Below, one piece after another: positions 5,296 to 12,041 of a stretch of 34,470 bases of DNA. The notes beneath the pieces are model-generated. The model had not been told where the DNA came from, searched no databases, and saw only the letters and a list, made by a program, of their open reading frames with translations. Source of the DNA: Clostridia bacterium (GTDB taxonomy: Bacteria > Bacillota > Clostridia > Oscillospirales > QAMX01). Position numbers and translations under genes: made by a program. Position 1 is the stretch's first letter. Every line of letters begins with the position of its first letter. The stretch is from NCBI GenBank assembly GCA_017441705.1, contig JAFRWU010000033.1, positions 1 through 34,470 on the forward strand, read 5' to 3'.

Positions 5296-5721
5296 ATGCA
5301 GGTTGAATTGGTTCCGTTAAAACAGGTTGATCCTGATTTGGATGACCTTATCCAAATATACAATGAACCCTCCGTTTCGAGATATATTTCGATTTCTGAC
5401 AATTATTTTAGATACGTAACAGAAACGGAAAGCGTCTGTTTTTACAAAATAACAACGGATGGAATTCTTGCCGGAGGAATTCATAGTGAGATCCACAGCA
5501 AAACGATGTATCTTAGCTTATGTGTCGACGAAAAACTAAGGCGGCTTGGAATAGCAGAAAAGTCATTGAAGAAAATCTTCTCTATGATACCAAGTGCTGT
5601 CAAAACAATAGAAGTCAGTATTGAAGAAACAAATTTACCGTCAGTCCGTCTGTTTCAGAAACTTGGCTTTCAGTTTACCAAACAGGACAACGAACTGATT
5701 ACGTATCGCAGATCATTGTAA
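5296..5721 (+). CDS. GNAT family N-acetyltransferase
   Basis: A 141-residue single-domain acetyltransferase. It has the acetyl-CoA binding loop RRLGIAEKSLKKIF on the conserved strand-loop-helix and the C-terminal SVRLFQKLGFQF block typical of GNAT enzymes. The substrate is unknown. The start is ATG 5296 after GAGGTAACT. It follows the four-helix-bundle gene by 27 nt, has the same AT-rich composition (against GC-rich neighbours), and has no separate promoter that can be seen, so the two are probably co-transcribed. No signal peptide. The gene may have arrived together with its neighbour. Confidence 0.85.
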   Translation: MQVELVPLKQVDPDLDDLIQIYNEPSVSRYISISDNYFRYVTETESVCFYKITTDGILAGGIHSEIHSKTMYLSLCVDEKLRRLGIAEKSLKKIFSMIPSAVKTIEVSIEETNLPSVRLFQKLGFQFTKQDNELITYRRSL

Positions 5722-5751
5722 ATGACATTTTCCCGTTTGTCCGGCTATTTA

Positions 5752-5805
5752 CTGGTACACTTTCAGGCTTTCTTTCTATGCTTTGGTACACTTTTACGCG
5801 CTCTT
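5752..5805 (+). repeat. two tandem copies of the ~31-bp repeat
   Basis: Two copies of GGTACACTTTYASGC-type units are separated by TCTTTCTATGCTTT; the block matches the reverse complement of 437-491 at most positions, including the TTCTATGCTTTGGT junction. GACAGCAAAA and the hairpin at 5812-5850 follow. The remainder of 5722-5751 shows nothing else. Confidence 0.65.
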
Positions 5806-5811
5806 AGACAG

Positions 5812-5850
5812 CAAAAACGCGTGATTTGTCTGCCAAATCACGCGTTTTTG
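5812..5850. terminator. 17-bp perfect hairpin heading an array
   Basis: CAAAAACGCGTGATTTG (5812-5828) pairs perfectly with 5834-5850 around TCTGC. The ATTTGTCTGCCAAAT apex matches the tRNA-linked hairpins (TGTCTACC). The A-run before and T-run within the stem make it a plausible terminator in both directions, ending the four-helix-bundle/GNAT transcript. Confidence 0.7.
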
Positions 5851-5851
5851 A

Positions 5852-6052
5852 ATGATGTATGCCCTGTCGGGCAAACGATGCGTGCTTCGCACATGATGCT
5901 GCCTGCGGCAACGATGCGTACCTTCGGCGCATGATGGGCAAACATCGCATCATTGCGACCAAAGGGAGCAGCATCATTTCGGAGCGTGAGCGGAGAAACA
6001 TCATTAGCCGCAGAATGCGGCGGCATCATTACCTTCTGCGGCGTCACCATCC
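5852..6052. repeat. palindrome array with ATGATG/CATCAT spacers
   Basis: Cores such as TGCCCTGTCGGGCA, GCGTGCTTCGCAC, TGCCTGCGGCA and GCGTACCTTCGGCGC are separated by ATGATG or ACGATG in the left half and by CATCAT in the right half. The flip is around 5940-5960 and the period about 18-25 bp. The spacer is a third hexamer, different from those at 2710-2976 and 4688-4857, while the cores are alike. The stretch 6053-6123 contains one more small hairpin (ACCGC ... GCGGT) and no gene. Confidence 0.8.
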
Positions 6053-6123
6053 GGCAGGATAAAGCACGCCTCCGCGAACCGCCCGAAACAGCGGCTTTGC
6101 GGTGACTTTGTTGCTCTGAACGG

Positions 6124-6152
6124 TTGGAAAACTCATACTTTTCGGGTATAAT
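6124..6152 (+). promoter_or_regulatory. promoter of the nucleotidyltransferase gene
   Basis: TTGGAA (6124-6129), 17 bp, TATAAT (6147-6152). The start would be near 6159, leaving a leader of about 36 nt. Confidence 0.65.
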
Positions 6153-6194
6153 CATCTCAATTAATCGGTATTTGCGGAGGAAAAACAGGATAAT

Positions 6195-6863
6195 ATGCTT
6201 GACGTTGAAGAATATTTGCAAAAACTGATTGAGGCATGCAAAGACGCATTTTGTGACCGATTGGTATATTTGGGACTTCAGGGCAGTTATATGCGCAATG
6301 AAGCGACAGAAAACAGCGATATTGACGTCATGATCATCCTTGAAGATTTTTCGACTGCGGATATGGACGTATACCGGGAAATCTTGAAGAGGATCGGAGA
6401 GTACGAAAAGTCCTGCGGGTTTATTTGCGGCAAGGATGAAATGCTTAGGTGGAATCCCCTTGAGGTTTGCCAGCTGCGCCACACGACAAAAGATTTGCTG
6501 GGCGAATTGAAAGACTATCTTCCGTCTGCGACGCGGGAAGACGAAATCAACTATGTCAAACTGAGCTTGGGAAATCTGTATCACGAGCTGTGCCATCGCT
6601 ATATTCATGCAGACAGGGAGAAGAACATCACGAAGTTTCGCGGTACTTGCAAAGGTATGTTTTTCTTGCTTCAGAATCTGCTTTTTCTGGAGAGCGGTTC
6701 ATTTGCCGTGACGAAGCGTGATCTCAAAGAACGGGTCTCCGAAGAAGATCGCGCCATACTTGAACTGACGGAGCTGCCGGACGATTTTGATTACGATACG
6801 GCTTTCCGCCTTGCTTTCGACTGGTGTCAAAGCGCATTCGGTCGAGTCGGGCGGATACAGTAG
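6195..6863 (+). CDS. nucleotidyltransferase-domain protein, aminoglycoside adenylyltransferase-like
   Basis: A 222-residue protein with the pol-beta-type nucleotidyltransferase signature: GSYMRNEATENSDIDVMIIL (about 30-50) gives GS followed by DxD. The C-terminal half is helical, with Cys/His-containing segments. Such proteins transfer NMP from NTP to a small molecule or protein (AadA/ANT-type enzymes, or MNT antitoxin-type AMPylators). There is no adjacent HEPN partner, so a stand-alone transferase is more likely; the substrate is unknown. The start is ATG 6195; GGAGG at 6175 is rather distant and AGGA nearer. Promoter at 6124-6152. Moderately AT-rich, consistent with acquisition. Confidence 0.75.
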   Translation: MLDVEEYLQKLIEACKDAFCDRLVYLGLQGSYMRNEATENSDIDVMIILEDFSTADMDVYREILKRIGEYEKSCGFICGKDEMLRWNPLEVCQLRHTTKDLLGELKDYLPSATREDEINYVKLSLGNLYHELCHRYIHADREKNITKFRGTCKGMFFLLQNLLFLESGSFAVTKRDLKERVSEEDRAILELTELPDDFDYDTAFRLAFDWCQSAFGRVGRIQ

Positions 6864-6903
6864 GGAGCGGGAAATACCGGCTTGCCGGGATAAAAGCGTT
6901 GCG

Positions 6904-6950
6904 TTTGTGTGTTCTTACCTCAAAAAGTGTACGTTTGTGCGCTCTTACAC
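6904..6950 (+). repeat. divergent pair of the ~31-bp repeat
   Basis: Two units beginning CGTTTGTG (Y)G(Y)TCTTAC are 30 bp apart. The second, GTGTACGTTTGTGCGCTCTT, lines up with the repeat at 5752-5805 and 437-491 at about three quarters of positions. It is again followed by ACA-rich sequence and a hairpin. Confidence 0.45.
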
Positions 6951-6952
6951 AT

Positions 6953-6981
6953 GAAAAAGCACGCTTCGTCGTGCATTTTTC
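6953..6981. terminator. hairpin after the nucleotidyltransferase gene
   Basis: GAAAAAGCACG (6953-6963) pairs with CGTGC-A-TTTTTC (6970-6981) around CTTCGT, with one bulged A. A T-run on the plus strand makes it the likely terminator of the nucleotidyltransferase transcript. Confidence 0.6.
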
Positions 6982-7038
6982 GACGGTGCGTTCCGCTCCC
7001 GCGGAACGCGATGCGTCCTTCGGACGCGGTGGGAATCC
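6982..7038. repeat. short palindrome array
   Basis: Two palindromic cores, TTCCGCTCCCGCGGAA and GCGTCCTTCGGACGC, are separated by GATGCG/GGTGCG-like blocks right after the hairpin at 6953-6981. It is a small relative of the arrays at 2710, 4688 and 5852. The rest of 7039-7181 holds only a possible tRNA 3' remnant near 7063-7084 and a TATACT -10-like hexamer at 7144-7149. Confidence 0.6.
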
Positions 7039-7181
7039 TTCTTTCGGGGGGTCTCGTTTCTGATAGGGGACGTAGGACTCGAGCCTCGCGCGCGTCTTGA
7101 AAAAAACACGGAAAATTTCAATCCTTTTTCAATCCGTCGTGCGTATACTGAACCCGACAAACGCGAAGGAGGGTATCGACT

Positions 7182-8774
7182 ATGAAGCGTATTGTAAACA
7201 TAACGGCATTTCTGCTGGCCGTGATGATGACGGTCAGCCTTTGCGCCTGCGGGACCCCCCCCGCCGGCGATTCTTCCGCACAGACCGGCGAGACCGGACA
7301 GAACGAGACGACGGCGCCGGCAGAAGAGGCGTCGGAAACGGAACAGGAACCTCCCGCCGCTCCGCCTGACGGAGAACCGGGCGACCGGAACGGGCAGGGC
7401 GGCCCCGGCGGTCCGCCTCCGGACGGCAAAGGCCCCGGCGGCAGCGGAGAGGCGCCGCCCGACAAACCGGACGGAGAAGGAGGCCCCGGCGGTCCGCCTC
7501 CGGACGGAAACGGCGGCGATCCGCCCGACGGACAGGGCGGTCCCGGCGGGAACGCGGGGAACGTTCAATTCAAAGGCGCCAGCGAAATCACGTCTCAGGA
7601 CGCCCAGAGCGGAAAGACCTATACCAGCGCTGCGGCGGATGAGAACGCGCTTCTGATCACCGCTTCGGGGGAGGTTTCGATCACCGACCCGACCGTCACG
7701 AAATCCGGCGATTCGACCGGCGGCGACGCCGCAAGCTTCTACGGCATGAACTCCGCCGTTCTGGTCAAGGACGGCGCGAAGGCGACGATTTCCGGCGGCA
7801 CGATCGAAACGAATGCGAACGGCGCCAACGGCGTCTTCTCCTACGGCGGGAACGGCGGCCGAAACGGCGCGGCAGGCGACGGAACGACCGTGACGATCCG
7901 CGATACGGTCATCACGACGACCGGCGACGGCTCCGGCGGCATCATGACCACCGGCGGCGGAACGACTTACGCCTATGGCCTCCAGGTCACGACCTCCGGC
8001 CGTTCCTCGGCGGCGATCCGCAGCGACAGGGGCGGCGGCAAGGTCGTCGTGGAGGGCGGCCGGTACGTCACGAGCGGTCTCGGTTCTCCCGCCGTCTATT
8101 CCACGGCGGAGATCCGTGTGTCCGGCGCGGAACTGGTCTCCGGTCTCTCGGAAGGCGTCTGCATCGAAGGGCTGAACTCGGTCGAACTGATCGACTGCAC
8201 CCTGACGGCGAACAACACGAAGCGCAACAGCAACGCGACGTTCCTGGACAGCGTCATGCTTTACCAGTCCATGTCCGGCGACGCGGCGAACGGCACGGCG
8301 TCCTTTGTCATGAAGGGCGGCGTACTGACCAGCAAGTCGGGACATGTATTCCACGTGACCAATACGAGCGCCTCGATCACGCTGACGGGCGTGACGATCC
8401 GGAACGAGGACCGGGACGGCGTTCTGCTTTCTGTCTGCGACGACGGATGGAGCGGCGGAAAGAACGAGGCGGTTTTCACCGCCTCCGCCCAGAAGCTTTC
8501 CGGCGCGATCAAGGTCGGGAGCAATTCCGGTCTCACGCTGACCCTTCAGGACGGCTCGGCTTTCGACGGGCTGATCGACGGAGCGATCGTCAATGCGAAA
8601 GGCGACACGGTCTCGACGGAGACCGGCCGGGTATCGGTGACGCTGGACGAAACCAGCGTCTGGACCCTGACCGGGGACAGTTACGTGACCGAGTTCCACG
8701 GCAGCGCCGAAAACGTGATTGCGAACGGCTATACCCTTTACGTGAACGGCACGGCGCTTTCCGGAACGCGCTGA
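7182..8774 (+). CDS. lipoprotein with Pro/Gly-rich stalk and right-handed beta-helix domain
   Basis: A 530-residue secreted lipoprotein. The signal peptide MKRIVNITAFLLAVMMTVSL ends in lipobox LCAC, with lipidated Cys23. Residues about 27-125 form a low-complexity linker: first Thr/Glu-rich, then Pro/Gly-rich with repeated GGPGGPPPDG, a stalk-like spacer across the cell wall. Residues about 130-530 are short beta-strand repeats rich in Thr, Ser, Gly and Asp (for example KATISGGTIETNANGANG, GGIMTTGGGTTYAYG), predicting a parallel beta-helix like pectate-lyase-fold adhesins and carbohydrate-binding proteins. No catalytic motif was recognised, so adhesion or glycan binding is more likely than hydrolysis. 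The start is ATG 7182 after AAGGAGGG with 8-nt spacing. Terminator at 8799-8824. Confidence 0.8.
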   Translation: MKRIVNITAFLLAVMMTVSLCACGTPPAGDSSAQTGETGQNETTAPAEEASETEQEPPAAPPDGEPGDRNGQGGPGGPPPDGKGPGGSGEAPPDKPDGEGGPGGPPPDGNGGDPPDGQGGPGGNAGNVQFKGASEITSQDAQSGKTYTSAAADENALLITASGEVSITDPTVTKSGDSTGGDAASFYGMNSAVLVKDGAKATISGGTIETNANGANGVFSYGGNGGRNGAAGDGTTVTIRDTVITTTGDGSGGIMTTGGGTTYAYGLQVTTSGRSSAAIRSDRGGGKVVVEGGRYVTSGLGSPAVYSTAEIRVSGAELVSGLSEGVCIEGLNSVELIDCTLTANNTKRNSNATFLDSVMLYQSMSGDAANGTASFVMKGGVLTSKSGHVFHVTNTSASITLTGVTIRNEDRDGVLLSVCDDGWSGGKNEAVFTASAQKLSGAIKVGSNSGLTLTLQDGSAFDGLIDGAIVNAKGDTVSTETGRVSVTLDETSVWTLTGDSYVTEFHGSAENVIANGYTLYVNGTALSGTR

Positions 8775-8798
8775 TCCGGGCACAGAGAAAAACGCGAA

Positions 8799-8824
8799 GG
8801 CGCGCACTTTCGGAGCGCGCCTTT
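8799..8824 (+). terminator. terminator of the beta-helix lipoprotein gene
   Basis: GGCGCGC (8799-8805) pairs with GCGCGCC (8815-8821), followed by TTT. It is 25 nt after the stop. Confidence 0.65.
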
Positions 8825-8837
8825 CCCGCGCCGCTCG

Positions 8838-8866
8838 TTGACAGAGGGAAGGCGGCGTGCTATAAT
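8838..8866 (+). promoter_or_regulatory. perfect consensus promoter of the PNPOx-like gene
   Basis: TTGACA (8838-8843), 17 bp, TATAAT (8861-8866). It overlaps the first in-frame ATG (8865), which shows that the true start lies downstream. Confidence 0.85.
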
Positions 8867-8921
8867 GTCCCGCAGAAAAGGATACCGTCTCCGGCGGGAA
8901 CGGGAAAGGGAGGACGACGCC

Positions 8922-9398
8922 GTGTTCAGAGAAGTGGCGAGGAAAAAGCAGGCCCTGACAAAAGAGGAATGCGTTTCGATCCTGAAAAACACGCGGAGGG
9001 GCGTGCTTTCGGTCCTGGGCGACGACGGTTATCCCTACGGTTTGCCCATCAACCACTGGTATAATGAAGAAGACGGACGGCTCTATTTCCACAGTGGGAA
9101 GACCGGCCACAAGATCGACGCGCTGCAGAGGTGCGGAAAGGCGTCGTTTACGGTCATGGACGAAAGCAAAAGGAAGGACGGCGAATGGTGGCTTTCTTTC
9201 CGGAGCGTGATCGTGTTCGGCAGGGTGGAATTCGTGAAGGATCCGGAAAAGGCTCTTTCGGTCAGTCGGAGTCTGAGCCTGCTTTTCACCGGTGATACGG
9301 ACTATATCGAAAAAGAGATCCGGGCGTACGGTCCCGCGGTGCTCTGCTTCGCCCTGACGCCGGAGCACATGACCGGGAAACGGGTCGTCGAAAAATAA
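8922..9398 (+). CDS. pyridoxamine 5'-phosphate oxidase-like FMN-binding protein (NimA-type)
   Basis: A 158-residue split-barrel flavoprotein. The N-terminal LTKEECVSILKNTRRGVLSVLGDDGYPYGLPINHWY, followed by YFHSGKTGHKIDAL, is the pattern of the 5-nitroimidazole-reductase-like branch (YFHs...GhK is the FMN phosphate site). Such proteins bind FMN or haem and reduce small molecules; the substrate is unknown. The start is GTG 8922, seven bases after GGGAGGA (8908-8914). The upstream in-frame ATG overlaps the -10 box. A compact hairpin (CCGCGC/GCGCGG, 9402-9416) separates it from the next gene, with which it may share a transcript. Confidence 0.88.
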   Translation: MFREVARKKQALTKEECVSILKNTRRGVLSVLGDDGYPYGLPINHWYNEEDGRLYFHSGKTGHKIDALQRCGKASFTVMDESKRKDGEWWLSFRSVIVFGRVEFVKDPEKALSVSRSLSLLFTGDTDYIEKEIRAYGPAVLCFALTPEHMTGKRVVEK

Positions 9399-9429
9399 AG
9401 ACCGCGCAAAGCGCGGCGGGGAGGACAGC

Positions 9430-9831
9430 ATGCGGTTCCGGGAAAGACTATACGCGCTTCTGAACGGAAGGAACGGACTCGACGCACTGAGCTATACGCT
9501 GCTCGGGCTTTCGGCGGCGCTTCTTCTGGTGAATCTCTTCCTGCACACCGTGACCCTGGTGGTGATCGAGTACGCGCTGCTTGCCTGGGTGATCTTTCGC
9601 TTCTTTTCCCGGAATCTCGCGGCGCGCCAGGCCGAGAATCAGCGCTTCATCGGCTTTTTCCGGGCGATCGGCCGCTTTTTCAAGCTGCAGAAAAACAAGT
9701 TCCGGGACAGAAAGACGCACGTCTACAAAAAGTGTCCCTCCTGCAAAACGGTCCTGCGCCTTCCGCGCGTCAAGGGAGAGCACGGGGTCACCTGTCCGAA
9801 ATGCCGCGCGCATTTCGACGTGAAGGTATAA
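9430..9831 (+). CDS. small membrane protein with C-terminal zinc ribbon
   Basis: A 133-residue protein. Two hydrophobic helices (about 20-38 and 41-58) are followed by a basic linker and a zinc ribbon with two CxxC knuckles (KKCPSCKTVLRLP and VTCPKCRAHF) near the C-terminus. The ribbon probably faces the cytoplasm. Proteins of this layout are widespread in Clostridia without an assigned role. The start is ATG 9430 after GGGGAGGAC. A bidirectional terminator lies at 9851-9884. Confidence 0.8.
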   Translation: MRFRERLYALLNGRNGLDALSYTLLGLSAALLLVNLFLHTVTLVVIEYALLAWVIFRFFSRNLAARQAENQRFIGFFRAIGRFFKLQKNKFRDRKTHVYKKCPSCKTVLRLPRVKGEHGVTCPKCRAHFDVKV

Positions 9832-9850
9832 GACAGGATACGGAAACGAA

Positions 9851-9884
9851 AAAGCATCCCCGCCTTGAAAAGCGGGGATGCTTT
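9851..9884. terminator. bidirectional terminator between convergent genes
   Basis: AAAGCATCCCCGC (9851-9863) pairs perfectly with GCGGGGATGCTTT (9872-9884). It lies between the + strand zinc-ribbon gene and the - strand S1-domain gene. Confidence 0.8.
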
Positions 9885-9901
9885 CTGCATGAAAAGAAAA
9901 A

Positions 9902-9924
9902 CGCGGTCCCGAAACGGGACCGCG
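9902..9924 (-). terminator. terminator of the recJ-to-S1 gene run
   Basis: CGCGGTCCCG (9902-9911) pairs with CGGGACCGCG (9915-9924). On the minus strand TTTTTCTTTT follows. It lies 18 nt past the stop of the S1-domain gene and is the likely 3' end of the long operon. Confidence 0.85.
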
Positions 9925-9941
9925 CCGAACATCGCGGCACA

Positions 9942-10418
9942 TCAGTCGTCGTAATTCCGGCGGCCGGGCTTTTTGGCGCTTCTTCTTTCGTATCCGGAGC
10001 GCTGTTTCCCGCCGACTGAGGAGAAATTGGCGTTGCTTTCCGACATGAATCGTTTCAGCATATCGTCCAGAGAGGCCTTTTCGGATTTCGGTTCGGCCGC
10101 GGCGGGCGCCGTTTCGGCCGGAGCGGGACGGGGAGAGGCGGACGGCGCGCGGAAGGAAGGCGCGGGACGGCTTTGTCCGGGCCTGTCGGCAGCCCGCTTG
10201 ATCGAAAGACGGATCTTTCCGTCCGGATCGATGCCGGTGATGCGGACCTTGACTGCCTGTCCCAGACTGAGGAAGGCGGAGACGTCGCTTACGTAGGTGT
10301 CGGCGATTTCGGAGATATGAACAAGCCCGGACTTTCCGTCTCCCAGGGAGACGAAAGCGCCGTATTTGGTGATACCGGTGACAGTTCCTTCACATACGTC
10401 GCCGACCTTGAGATCCAT
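9942..10418 (-). CDS. yabR: S1 RNA-binding domain protein (YabR-like)
   Basis: A 158-residue protein. Residues about 1-72 form an S1/OB RNA-binding domain (VCEGTVTGITKYGAFVSLGD, SGLVHISEIADTYV, VKVRITGIDPDGKIRLSIK). A disordered Pro/Ala/Ser-rich segment and a short basic C-terminus (RRSAKKPGRRNYDD) follow. It is equivalent to YabR of Bacillus subtilis by domain and by its place after divIC, and probably binds RNA or ribosomes. The start is ATG 10418-10416 behind AAGGAG with 5-nt spacing. It is the last gene of the run, followed by the strong terminator at 9902-9924. Confidence 0.87.
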   Translation of the reverse strand: MDLKVGDVCEGTVTGITKYGAFVSLGDGKSGLVHISEIADTYVSDVSAFLSLGQAVKVRITGIDPDGKIRLSIKRAADRPGQSRPAPSFRAPSASPRPAPAETAPAAAEPKSEKASLDDMLKRFMSESNANFSSVGGKQRSGYERRSAKKPGRRNYDD

Positions 10419-10446
10419 TTTTTCTCCTTCCCGCAATACGGTGTTT

Positions 10447-10749
10447 TCAGCTGTTGGGATCTTCGAACACACGCTCGCCCGGAAGCGTATATCCCTTTTC
10501 ACGGGCTGCGTCCAGAAGCTCCCTTTCACCGGGGCCCTCTGCGGCGCGGTTTTCCAGCTCCTCCAGCGTACGCTGGCGCAGATCCGCTTCGGCGGAGAGA
10601 ACGGCGACCTCCTGCCGCGCTTTGTCGATCTTTGCGCGGATGGTCACCAGTCCGCCGATGGCAAAAAGCACAAGCAAAACCAGAACGGTCTTGCCGAAAA
10701 GGGCAAGGATCCCGCCCGCTTTTGTCTTGTTCCGGTTGTTTTTCTGCAT
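10447..10749 (-). CDS. divIC: septum formation initiator, DivIC/FtsB family
   Basis: A 100-residue bitopic cell-division protein. A short basic cytoplasmic N-terminus is followed by one transmembrane helix (about 14-36, GGILALFGKTVLVLLVLFAI) and an extracellular coiled coil (about 38-75). It ends with ELLDAAREKGYTLPGERVF, the FtsB/DivIC-type motif. It acts with FtsL and DivIB to activate septal wall synthesis. The start is ATG 10749-10747 after GAGGAAGCT; an in-frame ATG 16 codons upstream sits at a TATAAT-like hexamer (10796-10801) and lacks a ribosome binding site. Genomic position between yabQ and the S1 gene is the classic order. Confidence 0.88.
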   Translation of the reverse strand: MQKNNRNKTKAGGILALFGKTVLVLLVLFAIGGLVTIRAKIDKARQEVAVLSAEADLRQRTLEELENRAAEGPGERELLDAAREKGYTLPGERVFEDPNS

Positions 10750-10809
10750 AGCTTCCTCGTCGTTACGGAGCGCCGCCTGAAAACGGCGCAATTTCATTAT
10801 ACCGGATAA

Positions 10810-11142
10810 TTATACACTTCTTTTGCGAAAAAGGGAAGTGGCTTTTTTGAAAAAAGTCCGCAAGAATTGAAAAAATTTCCGAAATAGCAAGAATCCTGCC
10901 GATCCGGCAAGAAAAACGGGAAGCCGCAGCCTTCCGTCCAGATAGGAAAGATCATAAAGAAAGAACGCGCCGGCGCTGATCAGACACCAGAAAAGATCGA
11001 TAAAGCCAGCCGGAAGAGGCGGGAGCCGGCGGCGCGGCCATGACAGGAGCGCGTAAAGAAGAAACAGCGCGCCGCCCAGAAGCGCCGCGCCTCCGGCGGA
11101 AAAGAGCTCGTGGGAAAGCGAAAAATGAAGCTCTGTTCTCAT
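10810..11142 (-). CDS. yabQ: spore cortex biosynthesis protein YabQ
   Basis: A 110-residue membrane protein with about three hydrophobic helices (about 14-33, 46-65 and 70-88) and a basic C-terminus (FFKKATSLFRKRSV). YabQ is made in the mother cell under sigma-E in Bacillus, sits in the outer forespore membrane and is needed for spore cortex. The call rests on the topology (FIDLFWCLISAGAFFLYDL is typical) and on the yabP-yabQ-divIC order. Its ATG overlaps the yabP stop (ATGA), so translation is probably coupled. No sigma-E promoter could be identified by eye. Confidence 0.88.
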   Translation of the reverse strand: MRTELHFSLSHELFSAGGAALLGGALFLLYALLSWPRRRLPPLPAGFIDLFWCLISAGAFFLYDLSYLDGRLRLPVFLAGSAGFLLFRKFFQFLRTFFKKATSLFRKRSV

Positions 11143-11402
11143 TTTTTGAGAGCTTCCCAGAGGGAAAAGCCCTTTTTCTTCTTCGGCTCCACATAAGCGA
11201 GCCGGTCCACGCGTCCGCTGACGCGAAGGGACCCCTTCTCCTTGTCCAGCTCGTCGATATGGAGCTCGCCGCCCTGCAGGATCAGGGACCCGCCGGTGGT
11301 TTCGGCTTCGATCTGCTGATCGTCGAAGCTCAGGACGTCGAGAACGCCGGAAATCACGGCTTCCCGGCGTTCTCGTAAAATGATGTCGTTCGGTTGATCC
11401 AT
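11139..11402 (-). CDS. yabP: sporulation protein YabP
   Basis: An 87-residue YabP/YqfC-family protein. Segments such as HDIILRERREAVISGVLDV-like N-terminus (here NDIILRERREAVISGVLDV), TGGSLILQGGELHIDEL and LRVSGRVDRLAYVE are the family pattern. In Bacillus it works during spore coat and cortex assembly. The start is ATG 11402-11400, seven bases after GGAGG. It overlaps yabQ by 4 nt. Between it and rqcP is a 70-nt gap with no obvious signal. Its presence supports a spore-forming host. Confidence 0.92.
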   Translation of the reverse strand: MDQPNDIILRERREAVISGVLDVLSFDDQQIEAETTGGSLILQGGELHIDELDKEKGSLRVSGRVDRLAYVEPKKKKGFSLWEALKK

Positions 11403-11472
11403 GCCGCTGCCTCCGGAAATAGATTTCCTTTCATTCTATGCGGCAAGGGCGGGATTCAGAACCGGAAACCGG

Positions 11473-11712
11473 TCAAAGCTCCCGGTAAAGCGAGGCCGCT
11501 TCGTCCTTGGAAGCGTGTTCCGCCACCGTCAGGACCTCGACCTTCAGGATACGGTCTCCGAAAGCGATCTCCAGAACGTCGCCGGGCTTGACCTGATAGG
11601 AAGGCTTTACCGCCTTTCCGTTTGCGACGATCCGGCCGGCGTCGCAGGCGTCGCCCGCGACGGTGCGCCGCTTGATGATCCGGGAGACCTTCAGAAATTT
11701 GTCAACGCGCAT
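11473..11712 (-). CDS. rqcP: RqcP/YabO, S4-domain ribosome quality control factor
   Basis: A 79-residue protein that is essentially one S4 RNA-binding domain (MRVDKFLKVSRIIKRRTVA, ANGKAVKPSYQVKPGDVLEI). RqcP binds obstructed 50S subunits next to the P-site tRNA and helps RqcH add C-terminal alanine tails to stalled chains. The start is ATG 11712-11710, only 13 nt after the HU stop, with no clear Shine-Dalgarno sequence, so it may rely on coupling to HU. The yabO-yabP-yabQ-divIC order matches Bacillus, with HU inserted after mazG. Confidence 0.92.
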   Translation of the reverse strand: MRVDKFLKVSRIIKRRTVAGDACDAGRIVANGKAVKPSYQVKPGDVLEIAFGDRILKVEVLTVAEHASKDEAASLYREL

Positions 11713-11725
11713 ATCGCTGTGGAAT

Positions 11726-11995
11726 TCAAAGCTTTTCCTTCAGGAATTTGCCGGCTTTGAAGGCGACGGTCTTGCTTTCGGGGATCTCGATCTCCTGGAG
11801 GGTGGCGGGGTTGATGCCGGTGCGGGCCGCCTTGGTCTTCACTTCGAAAGAACCGAAGCCGACGAGCTGGACCTTCTCGCCGGCGACGAGGGCGGCGGTC
11901 ATTTCGTCCAAAAGGGCGGTGAGGAGAGCGCCGGTATCTTTTTTGGACATGCCGGCGGCAGCGGCGGTTTTTTCGATCAGTTCAGCTTTGTTCAT
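11726..11995 (-). CDS. hup: HU family DNA-binding protein
   Basis: An 89-residue nucleoid protein. MNKAELIEKTAAAAGMSKKD opens the helical dimer domain; VQLVGFGSFEVKTKAARTGI and NPATLQEIEIPESKTVAFKAGK form the DNA-bending arm, with the conserved GFGSF and the Asn-Pro at the tip. It is full-length and typical. It binds and bends DNA without strong sequence preference. The start is ATG 11995-11993, seven bases after GGAG. It lies between mazG and rqcP; the 46-nt gap to mazG is T-rich on the plus strand. Confidence 0.95.
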   Translation of the reverse strand: MNKAELIEKTAAAAGMSKKDTGALLTALLDEMTAALVAGEKVQLVGFGSFEVKTKAARTGINPATLQEIEIPESKTVAFKAGKFLKEKL

Positions 11996-12041
11996 GAAAA
12001 TTCTCCTTTTCCTGTTTATTTTTTCTTCTATGGTAATTGTT

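Noticed and set aside
2710..6052. Regular short repeats that could suggest CRISPR arrays
   Set aside because: The repeated hexamers are far too short, the intervening cores are palindromic and similar to each other rather than unique spacers, and no cas gene is present.
6195..6863. MNT-HEPN toxin-antitoxin pair
   Set aside because: The nucleotidyltransferase is larger than typical MNT antitoxins and no HEPN gene is adjacent.
6945..9431. Arg-rich minus-strand frame of over 800 codons opposite 7182-9398
   Set aside because: Composition is that of antisense to a Gly/Thr/Asp-rich protein, and it crosses terminators and promoters of the plus-strand genes.
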